DNA from: Flavobacterium psychrotrophum
GTDB taxonomy: Bacteria > Bacteroidota > Bacteroidia > Flavobacteriales > Flavobacteriaceae
DNA length: 64,000 nucleotides
Reading direction: 5' to 3'
Assembly (NCBI RefSeq): GCF_003403075.1
Contig: NZ_CP031557.1
Coordinates: forward strand, 4,779,009 to 4,843,008
Shown one piece after another: positions 32,422 through 41,687 of the stretch (positions are counted from its first letter, which is position 1; every line of letters starts with the position of its first letter). Under the pieces are notes generated by a model that was given only the letters and a program-made list of their open reading frames with translations, made no database searches and was not told the DNA's origin. The position numbers were made by a program, and so were the translations under genes.

Positions 32422-32510
32422 ACTTTTTGGATAAAGCATGGTAAGTGGAGTTGATTATAAGTGAAATTAGGAGGGTAATTCAGCGCTAAAAAAAATACCC
32501 TGCAATTTTG

Positions 32511-32518
32511 TACCTTTG
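32511..32518 (+). promoter_or_regulatory. -7 element TACCTTTG of recR
   Basis: Perfect TAnnTTTG only seven bases before ATG 32526, suggesting an almost leaderless mRNA. Confidence 0.55.
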
Positions 32519-32525
32519 TGCTACT

Positions 32526-33146
32526 ATGGAAATGTCGTCGAAATTACTGGAGAAGGCCGTAGCCGAAATATCCCTTTTGCCGGGTATAGGTAAGCGTACT
32601 GCGCTGCGATTGGCGCTGCACCTGCTGCGCCAGCCTGCAGAACAAACCACCTTGCTGGCTGAAGCGTTGCAAAAAATGCGTAATGATATACAGTTTTGCA
32701 GTAGTTGCCATAACATAAGCGATACAAAACTTTGTGATATATGCACCAATAATCTGCGGGATGCTTCGTTAGTATGTGTGGTAGAAGATGTGCGAGACGT
32801 GATGGCTATAGAGAATACAGGCCTTTTTAGAGGTATATACCATGTGCTGGGTGGTAAGATATCGCCTATGGATGGTATTGGTCCCAGCCAGTTAAATATT
32901 GTTACGCTCATAGAAAAGGTAAAGGCAGGTACTGTAAAGGAGCTTATTTTTGCGCTAAGCAGCACGATGGAAGGAGATACTACCAATTTTTATATTTATA
33001 AGCAGGTAAAAGACCATGGTGTTATAACGTCGGCCATAGCCAGGGGGATTGGTGTGGGCGATGAGCTGGAATTTGCCGATGAGGTTACCCTTGGGCGCAG
33101 CATACTGCACCGGGTACCGTTTGAAAATTCACTCCGCAGCATTTAG
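32526..33146 (+). CDS. recR: Recombination mediator protein RecR
   Basis: RecR works with RecF/RecO to load RecA at gapped DNA. The 206-residue protein has the N-terminal helix-hairpin-helix ([11 protein letters not shown]), a four-cysteine zinc finger (C-S-S-C ... C-D-I-C, about residues 58-74), and a Toprim domain with V-C-V-V-E-D-V-R-D. It ends in the typical [14 protein letters not shown] block followed by a walker-like tail. Length is standard. ATG 32526 is used; an upstream TTG overlaps the promoter. Monocistronic. Confidence 0.96.
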   Translation: MEMSSKLLEKAVAEISLLPGIGKRTALRLALHLLRQPAEQTTLLAEALQKMRNDIQFCSSCHNISDTKLCDICTNNLRDASLVCVVEDVRDVMAIENTGLFRGIYHVLGGKISPMDGIGPSQLNIVTLIEKVKAGTVKELIFALSSTMEGDTTNFYIYKQVKDHGVITSAIARGIGVGDELEFADEVTLGRSILHRVPFENSLRSI

Positions 33147-33262
33147 CTGTTACCCTGATTGAGTTTTAATTAGAAATAATGTAATTTGTATATGTGTTAT
33201 GGTAGGTTTTAAAAAAAGCTAAACTATACATATAAATAACACTTTGTTAAAATATTAGTTTT

Positions 33263-33270
33263 TATATTTG
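33263..33270 (+). promoter_or_regulatory. Promoter of the polysaccharide locus (-7 TATATTTG)
   Basis: Perfect TAnnTTTG at 33263-33270 with a TTTG at 33243-33246, 16 bases upstream (slightly short of the usual spacing). ATG 33310 is 39 bases downstream. It is the only strong promoter seen before the first biosynthetic gene. Confidence 0.65.
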
Positions 33271-33309
33271 CAGCCAAATTGGGAAGTCGGTTGCATGTAA
33301 CAGTTTTTT

Positions 33310-34302
33310 ATGGAAAATTCCGAATTAAAAATTCTTATAACCGGCGGGGCAGGCTTTATTGGGTCTGCGTTATGTGATTATTTTATTGATAAAAAATTTC
33401 AGGTAGTTTGTTTTGATAACCTGGCAACAGGCCACAAAAAGAACATCGAACATTTATTGTCAAATCCGTTGTTTAAATTTATTGAAGGCGATATACGCAA
33501 TGTTGAAAGCTGCCGTGAGGCGGTAGCAGGGGCGAGTTATGTTTTGCACGAAGCAGCCCTGGGCTCAGTACCACGTTCTGTAAACGACCCTATAACAACT
33601 AACGATGTTAATGTGGGTGGTTTTTTGAATATGCTGGTGGCAAGCCGCGATGCAGGGGTAAAGCGTTTTGTATATGCAGCAAGCTCTTCTACCTATGGCG
33701 ACAGCACAGGGCTACCCAAAGTAGAAGATGTTATAGGTAAGCCATTATCGCCATATGCTGTTACCAAATATGTAAATGAGCTTTATGCAGATGTGTTTGG
33801 TAAAGTGTACGGAATGGAAACTATAGGCTTACGTTATTTTAACGTATTTGGCCGCAGGCAGGATCCTAACGGGGCTTATGCGGCGGTAATACCTAAGTTT
33901 GTATCTACCTTAATGGCGCATCAAAGTCCGGTTGTAAACGGCGATGGTAATTTCTCCAGGGATTTTACTTATATAGATAATGTAGTGCAGGCTAATGAGC
34001 GGGCACTTTTTAATACCAACACCAATGCTGTAAATACGGTGTATAATGTAGCCTTTGGCGAACGTACAACACTTAACAGCCTGATTACTGCCCTTAAAAA
34101 ATATCTTGCTACGTACGATCCTGCAATAAAGGATGTTGAAATAGTGTATGGCCCGGAGCGCACCGGAGATGTGCCGCATTCGCTGGCAAGCATTGATAAG
34201 GCTAAAGAGCTGCTTGGGTATGATCCGCAGTTTTCGATGGAGCAGGGGCTTGAAGCAGCCGTAGAATGGTATTGGAATAATTTAAAACCCCTAACCAAAT
34301 AA
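33310..34302 (+). CDS. UDP-HexNAc C4-epimerase (WbpP/TviC-like SDR)
   Basis: The 330-residue extended SDR has T-G-G-A-G-F-I-G-S near the start, A-S-S-S-T-Y-G-D with the catalytic serine, S-P-Y-A-V-T-K with Tyr/Lys, and G-R-R-Q-D-P-N-G-A-Y-A-A-V-I-P, a block typical of WbpP/TviC, which interconvert UDP-GlcNAc(A) and UDP-GalNAc(A). It begins the capsule operon and ends one base before a UDP-HexNAc dehydrogenase gene, the usual partner. Together they should make UDP-GalNAcA. The exact substrate order (dehydrogenase first or epimerase first) cannot be read. Confidence 0.88.
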   Translation: MENSELKILITGGAGFIGSALCDYFIDKKFQVVCFDNLATGHKKNIEHLLSNPLFKFIEGDIRNVESCREAVAGASYVLHEAALGSVPRSVNDPITTNDVNVGGFLNMLVASRDAGVKRFVYAASSSTYGDSTGLPKVEDVIGKPLSPYAVTKYVNELYADVFGKVYGMETIGLRYFNVFGRRQDPNGAYAAVIPKFVSTLMAHQSPVVNGDGNFSRDFTYIDNVVQANERALFNTNTNAVNTVYNVAFGERTTLNSLITALKKYLATYDPAIKDVEIVYGPERTGDVPHSLASIDKAKELLGYDPQFSMEQGLEAAVEWYWNNLKPLTK

Positions 34303-34303
34303 T

Positions 34304-35566
34304 ATGAAAGTAGCAGTTATAGGGCTGGGATATGTAGGGCTGCCACTGGCAGTTTTATTAGCAAAAAAATATCCTGTTGCAGGATTTGATATAAAAAAAG
34401 ACCGTATAAGCCAGTTGAAAAACGGTGAAGATGTAACGCTTGAAGTAGATGCCGAAACATTGCGTGAGGTACTTGTTCAGGATTTGTCAGGAGAAAAAGG
34501 CTTGTTGTGCTCATCTGATACGGCAACCATACAAGACAGTACGTTCTATATTATAACCGTGCCAACCCCGGTAGATAAAAACAACCGGCCAGATCTTACT
34601 GCTTTGTACAAAGCAAGCGAAATGGTAGGCAAGGTACTTAAAAAAGGAGATATTGTAGTATATGAAAGTACAGTATATCCCGGTGTTACCGAAGAAGAAT
34701 GTGTACCGGTACTGGAACGCGTTAGCGGACTTAAATTTAATGAAGATTTTTTTGCGGGCTATTCCCCAGAGCGTATAAACCCGGGCGATAAGCTGCATAC
34801 TGTAGATAAGATTATAAAAGTTACCTCTGGCTCTACGCCTGAGGCGGCAGATAAGGTAGATGCTTTATACGGTTCTGTAATAACAGCGGGTACGCATAAA
34901 GCTACCTCTATAAAGGTGGCTGAAGCGGCTAAGGTTATCGAAAACTCGCAGCGTGATATTAACATTGCGTTTGTTAACGAGCTTTCTAAGATCTTTAATT
35001 TACTGGATATAGATACCTATGCCGTTTTAGAGGCGGCAGGCACAAAATGGAATTTTCTACCATTTAAGCCGGGGCTTGTGGGTGGCCATTGTATAGGGGT
35101 AGACCCGTATTACCTGGCCCAAAAGGCGCAGGAAGTGGGCTATCATCCTGAAATTATACTGGCAGGGCGCAGGCTTAATGACAGTATGGGCGACTATGTA
35201 GCCTCGCAGATGATCAAGAAAATGATAAAAGGAGGAGTGGTAGTTAACGGTGCCAGGATACTTATCCTGGGTATAACGTTTAAAGAAAACTGCCCCGATG
35301 TTAGAAATACTAAAATTGTTGATGTTATAAATGCCCTTAAAGAATATGGGGTATCCATAACGTTATACGACCCGTGGGCAAACCCTGAAGAGGTGCTGCA
35401 TGAATATGGGCTTGTAAGCCACAGCACGTTGCCGAGAGGTAGGTTTGATGCTGTTTTTGCAGGTGTGGCACACAACGAGTTTAAAAACCTGGATCTTAAG
35501 CATGTTTGCGAAGAGGTAAGTGTGGTGTATGACTTTAAAAAAGTCTTTAAAACCTCTCAGGTATAA
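34304..35566 (+). CDS. UDP-N-acetylhexosamine 6-dehydrogenase (WbpO/TviB-like)
   Basis: The 420-residue NAD-dependent enzyme oxidises C6 of a UDP-HexNAc to the uronic acid. It has the G-L-G-Y-V-G-L-P-L-A nucleotide-binding start, V-Y-E-S-T-V-Y-P-G-V-T-E-E, F-A-G-Y-S-P-E-R-I-N-P-G-D, and G-G-H-C-I-G-V-D-P-Y-Y-L with the catalytic cysteine. This pattern separates the TviB/WbpO group from UDP-glucose dehydrogenases. Its partner epimerase lies immediately upstream. It acts in the cytoplasm and feeds an acidic amino sugar to the capsule. Confidence 0.9.
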   Translation: MKVAVIGLGYVGLPLAVLLAKKYPVAGFDIKKDRISQLKNGEDVTLEVDAETLREVLVQDLSGEKGLLCSSDTATIQDSTFYIITVPTPVDKNNRPDLTALYKASEMVGKVLKKGDIVVYESTVYPGVTEEECVPVLERVSGLKFNEDFFAGYSPERINPGDKLHTVDKIIKVTSGSTPEAADKVDALYGSVITAGTHKATSIKVAEAAKVIENSQRDINIAFVNELSKIFNLLDIDTYAVLEAAGTKWNFLPFKPGLVGGHCIGVDPYYLAQKAQEVGYHPEIILAGRRLNDSMGDYVASQMIKKMIKGGVVVNGARILILGITFKENCPDVRNTKIVDVINALKEYGVSITLYDPWANPEEVLHEYGLVSHSTLPRGRFDAVFAGVAHNEFKNLDLKHVCEEVSVVYDFKKVFKTSQV

Positions 35567-35613
35567 ATAAATTAATATTAATTTCGTGATGATAGTTAAT
35601 TGTAATAACTATA

Positions 35614-37008
35614 ATGAGTAAGATTAAAAATATTTGCTGCATTGGAGCAGGATATGTGGGTGGTCCCACTATGGCAGTAATTGCTGCTAAATGTCCTGAA
35701 ATAAAAGTTACCATTGTAGATCTAAATGCGGCAAGGATAGCCGCGTGGAATGATGAGAATCTTGATAACCTGCCTGTTTATGAACCTGGGCTTGATGCAA
35801 TAGTTGCTCAGGCACGTGGGCGAAACCTGTTTTTTAGTACAGAGGTAGAAAAGGCTATTGATGAGGCCGAAATGATATTTATATCGGTTAATACGCCTAC
35901 AAAAACGTATGGACTTGGTAAGGGCAAGGCTGCAGACCTTAAGTTTATAGAGCTTTGCGCCAGGCAGATTGCCTCAGTAGCAAAAAGCGATAAAATAGTG
36001 GTAGAGAAATCTACCCTTCCGGTACGTACTGCAGAAGCTATACGTAGCATACTCGATAATACCGGAAATGGTGTAAAGTTTCAGATACTTAGCAACCCTG
36101 AGTTTTTAGCAGAGGGGACCGCTATAGATGATCTTTTACATCCTGACCGTGTGCTTATAGGTGGAGACAGTGATGAAGAAGGACAGGAGGCTATTGATGC
36201 GCTTGTAAATATATATGCAAACTGGATACCTACTGAGCGTATACTTACTACTAATGTGTGGTCTTCTGAGCTTTCTAAGCTTACGGCTAATGCATTTCTT
36301 GCACAGCGTGTTTCTTCTATAAACGCGATGTCTGAGCTTTGCGAAAAAACCGGTGCAGATATTAATGAGGTAGCAAGGGCAATAGGTATGGACAGCCGTA
36401 TAGGGTCTAAATTTCTTAAGTCATCTGTAGGTTTTGGAGGATCATGTTTCCAGAAGGATATACTTAACCTTGTTTATATAGCAAAGTCGTATGGACTGGA
36501 TGAGGTGGCAGATTACTGGGAACAGGTTATTATAATGAACGACCATCAAAAAAGGCGCTTTGCTGCCAATATTGTAAAAACGCTTTACAATACGGTTTCG
36601 GGCAAAAAAATAACTTTTTTGGGCTGGGCGTTTAAAAAAGATACAAACGATACACGCGAGTCTGCTGCCATATATGTAGCAGATGACCTTTTGCTTGAAC
36701 AGGCTAATATTGCCGTGTATGACCCTAAGGTAGAAGAGACACAGATACATGCTGATCTTGATTATCTTGATACACGCCGTAAAAAGGAAAACAGGAAAGG
36801 GGTTACTACCTTTAATGACCCTTATGAAGCTGTAAAAGATGCGCATGCCATAGCTGTACTTACCGAGTGGGATGAGTTTAAAGGTTATGACTGGCAACGC
36901 ATTTATGACAATATGAAAAAGCCTGCTTTTGTTTTTGATGGCAGGAATTTGCTGGATGGACAGAAGCTTAGAGAAATAGGTTTTGTGTTTCAGTCGATAG
37001 GAAAATAA
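35614..37008 (+). CDS. ugd: UDP-glucose 6-dehydrogenase
   Basis: The 464-residue protein resembles the longer eukaryote-like UGDH group: [17 protein letters not shown] near the start, [23 protein letters not shown], and the catalytic [13 protein letters not shown]. It makes UDP-glucuronate, which the epimerase at 39532 can turn into UDP-galacturonate. It is the second nucleotide sugar dehydrogenase in the locus but is clearly of another subgroup, so the two are not duplicates. Confidence 0.93.
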   Translation: MSKIKNICCIGAGYVGGPTMAVIAAKCPEIKVTIVDLNAARIAAWNDENLDNLPVYEPGLDAIVAQARGRNLFFSTEVEKAIDEAEMIFISVNTPTKTYGLGKGKAADLKFIELCARQIASVAKSDKIVVEKSTLPVRTAEAIRSILDNTGNGVKFQILSNPEFLAEGTAIDDLLHPDRVLIGGDSDEEGQEAIDALVNIYANWIPTERILTTNVWSSELSKLTANAFLAQRVSSINAMSELCEKTGADINEVARAIGMDSRIGSKFLKSSVGFGGSCFQKDILNLVYIAKSYGLDEVADYWEQVIIMNDHQKRRFAANIVKTLYNTVSGKKITFLGWAFKKDTNDTRESAAIYVADDLLLEQANIAVYDPKVEETQIHADLDYLDTRRKKENRKGVTTFNDPYEAVKDAHAIAVLTEWDEFKGYDWQRIYDNMKKPAFVFDGRNLLDGQKLREIGFVFQSIGK

Positions 37009-37032
37009 TTAACCCTCTTTAAGAGGCAGTAT

Positions 37033-38085
37033 ATGAAGATATTGATTACAGGAGGTGCGGGATTTATAGGTTCGCACGTGGTTAGAAGGTTTGTAAGGAA
37101 TTATCCGGATTATAAAATATATAATCTTGATGCGCTTACCTATGCCGGAAACCTTGAGAATATAAGCGATATAGAGCATGAGCCTAATTATGCTTTTATA
37201 AAAGCAGACATTACTGATGCTGCTGCCATAACGGCTATTTTTAAAGAGCATGCTTTTGACGGCGTAATACACCTTGCGGCAGAATCGCATGTAGACCGTT
37301 CTATTACAGATCCTCTTGCGTTTGTAAACACTAATGTTCTTGGTACGCTAAACCTGCTTAACGCTTTTAAAGAGGTTTGGGCAGGTAATTTTGATGGTAA
37401 ACTATTTTACCATGTAAGTACAGATGAAGTATATGGTACACTGGGAGCCGAAGGGTTATTTACAGAGACAACACCTTATTCGCCAAACTCACCTTATTCT
37501 GCCAGTAAGGCAGCTTCAGATCATTTTGTAAGAGCGTATGGCGAAACTTACGGTATGCCTTTTGTACTTACAAATTGCAGTAACAACTATGGGCCAAACC
37601 ATTTTCCTGAAAAACTTATACCACTATTTATAAATAACATCATACAAAATAAACCGCTTCCGGTTTATGGCGATGGTAATTATACCCGCGACTGGCTTTT
37701 TGTAAAAGATCACGCCGTTGCAATAGATCTTGTATTCCACAAAGGCAAAAACCATCAAACATATAATATAGGCGGCTTTAACGAGTGGAAGAACATTGAT
37801 CTTGTAAAGCTGCTGTGCGTTATTATGGATGAGAAGCTTGGCAGGGAAAAAGGGACAAGCGAAAAGCTGATAACTTATGTAAAAGACCGTCCGGGGCACG
37901 ACCTTAGGTATGCAATAGATGCATCTAAGATTAATAAAGAATTAGGTTGGGAGCCATCTGTTACTTTTGAGGAGGGCCTTGACTTTACAGTTAATTGGTT
38001 TTTAGATAACCATGACTGGCTTAAGAATGTAACATCTGGCGAATATTTAAAGTATTACGAAAAACAGTACTCCCACGGAGTGTAG
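37033..38085 (+). CDS. rfbB: dTDP-glucose 4,6-dehydratase
   Basis: The 350-residue extended SDR carries [20 protein letters not shown], the catalytic V-S-T-D-E-V-Y-G, and S-P-Y-S-A-S-K. S-T-D-E is the RmlB-specific active site. It converts dTDP-glucose to dTDP-4-keto-6-deoxyglucose. Five bases separate it from rfbA, so the three rml genes are tightly coupled. Confidence 0.95.
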   Translation: MKILITGGAGFIGSHVVRRFVRNYPDYKIYNLDALTYAGNLENISDIEHEPNYAFIKADITDAAAITAIFKEHAFDGVIHLAAESHVDRSITDPLAFVNTNVLGTLNLLNAFKEVWAGNFDGKLFYHVSTDEVYGTLGAEGLFTETTPYSPNSPYSASKAASDHFVRAYGETYGMPFVLTNCSNNYGPNHFPEKLIPLFINNIIQNKPLPVYGDGNYTRDWLFVKDHAVAIDLVFHKGKNHQTYNIGGFNEWKNIDLVKLLCVIMDEKLGREKGTSEKLITYVKDRPGHDLRYAIDASKINKELGWEPSVTFEEGLDFTVNWFLDNHDWLKNVTSGEYLKYYEKQYSHGV

Positions 38086-38090
38086 CATAT

Positions 38091-38957
38091 ATGAAAGGAA
38101 TTATCTTGGCAGGAGGCTCTGGCACACGGTTACATCCGTTAACCCTTGCCGTAAGTAAGCAGCTTATGCCGGTTTATGACAAACCGATGATATATTATCC
38201 GCTTTCTACGCTAATGATGGCGGGCATCAGGGAGATACTTATTATTTCTACCCCAAAAGACCTCCCGCTTTTTAGGGATTTGCTGGGAGATGGAAAAAAA
38301 TATGGCTGTAGTTTTCAGTACGCAGTACAAGAGCAGCCAAATGGGCTTGCAGAAGCCTTTATTATTGGCGAAGAATTTATAGGTAAGGATAAAGTTGCCC
38401 TTATACTGGGCGATAATATTTTTTATGGTGCCGGTCTGGGTAAACTACTGCAAAGTAATGTAGATCCTGATGGTGGTATTATTTATGCCTACCACGTGCA
38501 CGACCCGGAAAGGTATGGTGTGGTAGCCTTTGATAAAGATGGAAAGGCGCTTAGCATTGAAGAAAAGCCCGAAGTGCCAAAGTCTAACTACGCGGTACCC
38601 GGTATTTACTTTTATGACAACGAGGTGGTAAGCATAGCAAAAAATATTGCGCCAAGCCACAGAGGAGAACTTGAAATTACTGATGTTAATAAATATTATC
38701 TTGCGAACAATAAGCTAACGGTAAGCATACTGGATAGAGGAACGGCATGGCTTGATACGGGTACGTTTCAATCGCTTATGCAGGCTTCGCAGTTTGTAGA
38801 AGTGATAGAGGAGCGCCAGGGCCTTAAAATAGGAGCTATTGAGGGTGTTGCTTATGAAATGGGGTATATTAGCGAGGCAGAATTTAGAGATTTATGTAAG
38901 CCATTGTTAAAAAGTGGATATGGGCGTAAGCTTTTATCATTGATCGAAACAAAATAA
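38091..38957 (+). CDS. rfbA: Glucose-1-phosphate thymidylyltransferase
   Basis: The 288-residue nucleotidyltransferase begins with [16 protein letters not shown] and has [22 protein letters not shown], and L-G-D-N-I-F-Y-G. It makes dTDP-glucose. Length is standard for RmlA. Its TAA overlaps the ATG of rfbC by one base (ATAATGA), so translation is coupled. Confidence 0.96.
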   Translation: MKGIILAGGSGTRLHPLTLAVSKQLMPVYDKPMIYYPLSTLMMAGIREILIISTPKDLPLFRDLLGDGKKYGCSFQYAVQEQPNGLAEAFIIGEEFIGKDKVALILGDNIFYGAGLGKLLQSNVDPDGGIIYAYHVHDPERYGVVAFDKDGKALSIEEKPEVPKSNYAVPGIYFYDNEVVSIAKNIAPSHRGELEITDVNKYYLANNKLTVSILDRGTAWLDTGTFQSLMQASQFVEVIEERQGLKIGAIEGVAYEMGYISEAEFRDLCKPLLKSGYGRKLLSLIETK

Positions 38958-39502
38958 TGAATATAGTTCACACACACCTTGAGGGGTGTTTTATACTTGA
39001 GCCACGCGTTTTTAATGACGGCAGGGGCTATTTTTATGAGAGTTATAATAAGAAGACTTTTGATAGTGCTACAGGGCTTAATGTTGAGTTTGTACAGGAT
39101 AACCAGTCTTTTTCTACGCGAGGGGTGCTGCGGGGCCTGCATTACCAGACAGGAGATGCTGCACAGGCTAAGTTAGTACGTGTAATTAGCGGCACGGTAC
39201 TGGATGTAGCCGTAGACCTCAGAAAGCATTCTGATACCTTTGGTAAATATGTAGCAGTAGAATTAAGTAGCGAAAATAAGAAGCAGCTTTTTGTGCCCAG
39301 AGGTTTTGCACATGGTTTTGTAGTGCTTAGCGAAGAAGCAGAGTTTTCATATAAATGTGATAACTTTTATTCTAAAGAACATGAAGGCGGAATAATTTAC
39401 AATGACAAAAGTCTTGCTATCGACTGGCAACTTTCGGAGTCTGAACTTGTTGTTTCTGAAAAAGATATAGTATTGCCTGCGCTGGAAAACGCTATATATT
39501 AA
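38957..39502 (+). CDS. rfbC: dTDP-4-dehydrorhamnose 3,5-epimerase
   Basis: The 181-residue cupin-fold enzyme shows F-V-Q-D-N-Q-S-F-S, L-R-G-L-H-Y-Q (catalytic histidine), and V-P-R-G-F-A-H-G-F-V-V-L, all RmlC signatures. It epimerises C3 and C5 of the 4-keto-6-deoxy sugar. No rmlD (the last reductase) follows; the next gene is an unrelated epimerase. Confidence 0.95.
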   Translation: MNIVHTHLEGCFILEPRVFNDGRGYFYESYNKKTFDSATGLNVEFVQDNQSFSTRGVLRGLHYQTGDAAQAKLVRVISGTVLDVAVDLRKHSDTFGKYVAVELSSENKKQLFVPRGFAHGFVVLSEEAEFSYKCDNFYSKEHEGGIIYNDKSLAIDWQLSESELVVSEKDIVLPALENAIY

Positions 39503-39531
39503 CGGTTGATAGCCAAGAGAGATTTTAGAGT

Positions 39532-40542
39532 ATGCATAAGATATTAGTAACAGGAGCAGCAGGATTTATAGGTTTTCATTTGTGCAAAGCGCTGGTGGAA
39601 AAAGGTTATTATGTTACAGGTATTGATAACATTAATGATTACTATGATGTAAACCTTAAGCTGGATCGTTTAAAGGAATTGGGTATAGCTGAAAAAAATA
39701 TAAATAATTTCGAAAAAATTAACAGTGGGCTGCATAAAAATTTTAACTTTGCCAAGCTGGATATTGATAATAAGCAACAATTATTTAAACTTTGTGAGGA
39801 CGAAAATTTTACAATAATTGTTAATTTAGCCGCTCAGGCGGGGGTACGATATTCGTTAGAGAATCCTGATGTTTATGTTCAGTCTAACGTTGTAGGTTTT
39901 TTAAACATACTGGAAAGTGCCCGTCATTTTAATGTTGGCAAATTAGTTTATGCCAGTTCGTCCAGTATTTATGGTAATAGCACAGATATGCCTTTTGCCA
40001 TACAAAACAGATCTGACGAACCAATATCATTATACGCTGCCACAAAAAAGAGCAATGAGCTCATGGCATATACATACAGCCATTTATTCAATATAGAAAC
40101 GATAGGATTGCGTTTCTTTACTGTTTACGGGCCCTGGGGAAGGCCTGATATGGCGATTAGTCTTTTTACTGAAGCAATTTTGAATGAAAAGCCTATAAAG
40201 GTATTTAACAATGGTAACCAGTCCAGAGATTTTACTTATGTAGACGATATTGTAAACGGTTTACTTTCTGTAATTCTTACAGAGGGTAAAAGTCCTAAGC
40301 AATATCAACTGTACAATATAGGTAACAGCAGGCCGGTAAAGCTTGAAGACTTTATAAGCGAGATTGAAAAAGCAACGGGTAAAAAGGCTATTAAGCAATA
40401 TTTACCAATGCAGCCGGGCGATGTAGAAAGTACATGGGCCGATATGGAAGATTTTAAGGCTAATTATAATTATAGTCCTGAAGTTTCTGTAAAAGAAGGT
40501 GTTGGTAATTATGTGAAATGGTATACAGGATACTATAAATAG
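39532..40542 (+). CDS. UDP-glucuronate 4-epimerase (CapI/LpsL-like)
   Basis: The 336-residue extended SDR has T-G-A-A-G-F-I-G-F-H, the long insertion around N-D-Y-Y-D-V-N-L-K-L-D-R-L, A-S-S-S-I-Y-G-N, and R-F-F-T-V-Y-G-P-W-G-R-P-D-M-A. The R-F-F-T-V-Y-G-P-W-G-R-P-D-M-A block marks the UDP-GlcA 4-epimerase group. It converts UDP-GlcA, from the ugd product, to UDP-GalA. It lies between rfbC and manC on the same strand. Confidence 0.9.
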   Translation: MHKILVTGAAGFIGFHLCKALVEKGYYVTGIDNINDYYDVNLKLDRLKELGIAEKNINNFEKINSGLHKNFNFAKLDIDNKQQLFKLCEDENFTIIVNLAAQAGVRYSLENPDVYVQSNVVGFLNILESARHFNVGKLVYASSSSIYGNSTDMPFAIQNRSDEPISLYAATKKSNELMAYTYSHLFNIETIGLRFFTVYGPWGRPDMAISLFTEAILNEKPIKVFNNGNQSRDFTYVDDIVNGLLSVILTEGKSPKQYQLYNIGNSRPVKLEDFISEIEKATGKKAIKQYLPMQPGDVESTWADMEDFKANYNYSPEVSVKEGVGNYVKWYTGYYK

Positions 40543-40580
40543 TATCCAGGTTTTTTTACATACAATAAACAAAATTATAG

Positions 40581-41579
40581 ATGAGTAAAGTTACACACGT
40601 TATCCTTACAGGAGGAGTAGGCAGCCGTTTATGGCCATTATCAAGAAAAAGCAGACCAAAACAATATCTTCCGATATTTGGAGGGAAATCTCTTTTTGAG
40701 ATGACAGCTGAAAGAAATCAGGACTTTGCAGATAAAGTTATTGTTGTAGGTAGCAGAGATAACTGCCACCTTAGCAAAGAAATGATGGAAAAAAATAATG
40801 TAACCTATCTTGATATTGTAGAGGCAGTGCCGAGAAATACTGCAGCTGCTATTGCGTTTGCGGCTTTTGCGGCAGAGCCTGACGATATACTTGTTGTAAC
40901 ACCATCTGATCATATTATTGAAGGTGCCGAAGCTTACAGGCAGGCTATGGATGAGGCTATAAGTAAAGCAAAAAATAATTTTATTGTAACCTTTGGGGTG
41001 CATCCTACAAAGCCCGAAACAGGTTATGGCTATATAGAACATAATGGAGATGAGGTTATTTCTTTTAGAGAAAAGCCAAACCAGGTTACTGCCCAGACAT
41101 TTATAGATACCGGAAATTTTTTATGGAACAGTGGTATGTTTTGTTTTAAGGCAAGTGTATTGCTTGAAGAGCTAAAGTTGTACCAGCCAGAAATTTATGA
41201 AAAGTCTCAGGCAGCATGGAGCCAGGCTAAGGAAGGCAGGCTTGATGAAGCTTTATCTATGGAGATACCATCTATAAGTATTGACTATGCCGTTATGGAA
41301 CGAAGCAAAAAAATAAAGGTTGTACCTGCCATATTTAAATGGTCAGATCTTGGATCTTTTGATTCGGTTTATGAATATCTTGCCAAAATGGGCCACAAGG
41401 TAGATGAATTTGGTAATATGGTTATAGGTACAAGCAATTATACTGCTTTCCTTGGTCTTGAAAATACAATATTTGTATACACAGAAGATGCCAATCTTAT
41501 ACTTCATAAGGATCATTCTCAGGAGGTAAAAAATGTTTACGGTAAACTTGAGAAAGAAAACTCAATATTGCTGAACTAG
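40581..41579 (+). CDS. manC: Mannose-1-phosphate guanylyltransferase (short form)
   Basis: The 332-residue protein has L-T-G-G-V-G-S-R-L-W-P-L-S-R-K-S-R-P-K-Q and V-T-P-S-D-H, then F-R-E-K-P and S-G-M-F-C-F, the mannose-1-P guanylyltransferase pattern. It ends without the C-terminal cupin isomerase domain of the bifunctional ManC type, so mannose 6-phosphate must come from the separate ManA at 14388, and a phosphomannomutase elsewhere. It supplies GDP-mannose to the locus. Confidence 0.93.
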   Translation: MSKVTHVILTGGVGSRLWPLSRKSRPKQYLPIFGGKSLFEMTAERNQDFADKVIVVGSRDNCHLSKEMMEKNNVTYLDIVEAVPRNTAAAIAFAAFAAEPDDILVVTPSDHIIEGAEAYRQAMDEAISKAKNNFIVTFGVHPTKPETGYGYIEHNGDEVISFREKPNQVTAQTFIDTGNFLWNSGMFCFKASVLLEELKLYQPEIYEKSQAAWSQAKEGRLDEALSMEIPSISIDYAVMERSKKIKVVPAIFKWSDLGSFDSVYEYLAKMGHKVDEFGNMVIGTSNYTAFLGLENTIFVYTEDANLILHKDHSQEVKNVYGKLEKENSILLN

Positions 41580-41687
41580 GCTGAGTCTAAGCTTTAAGCA
41601 TTAGGTGTAAAAATTAATAAGAATTATAATTGCTGCCTTAGTTGTACATTACAATTGTAGTTAAGACATGCGGCAGATACACATAAT

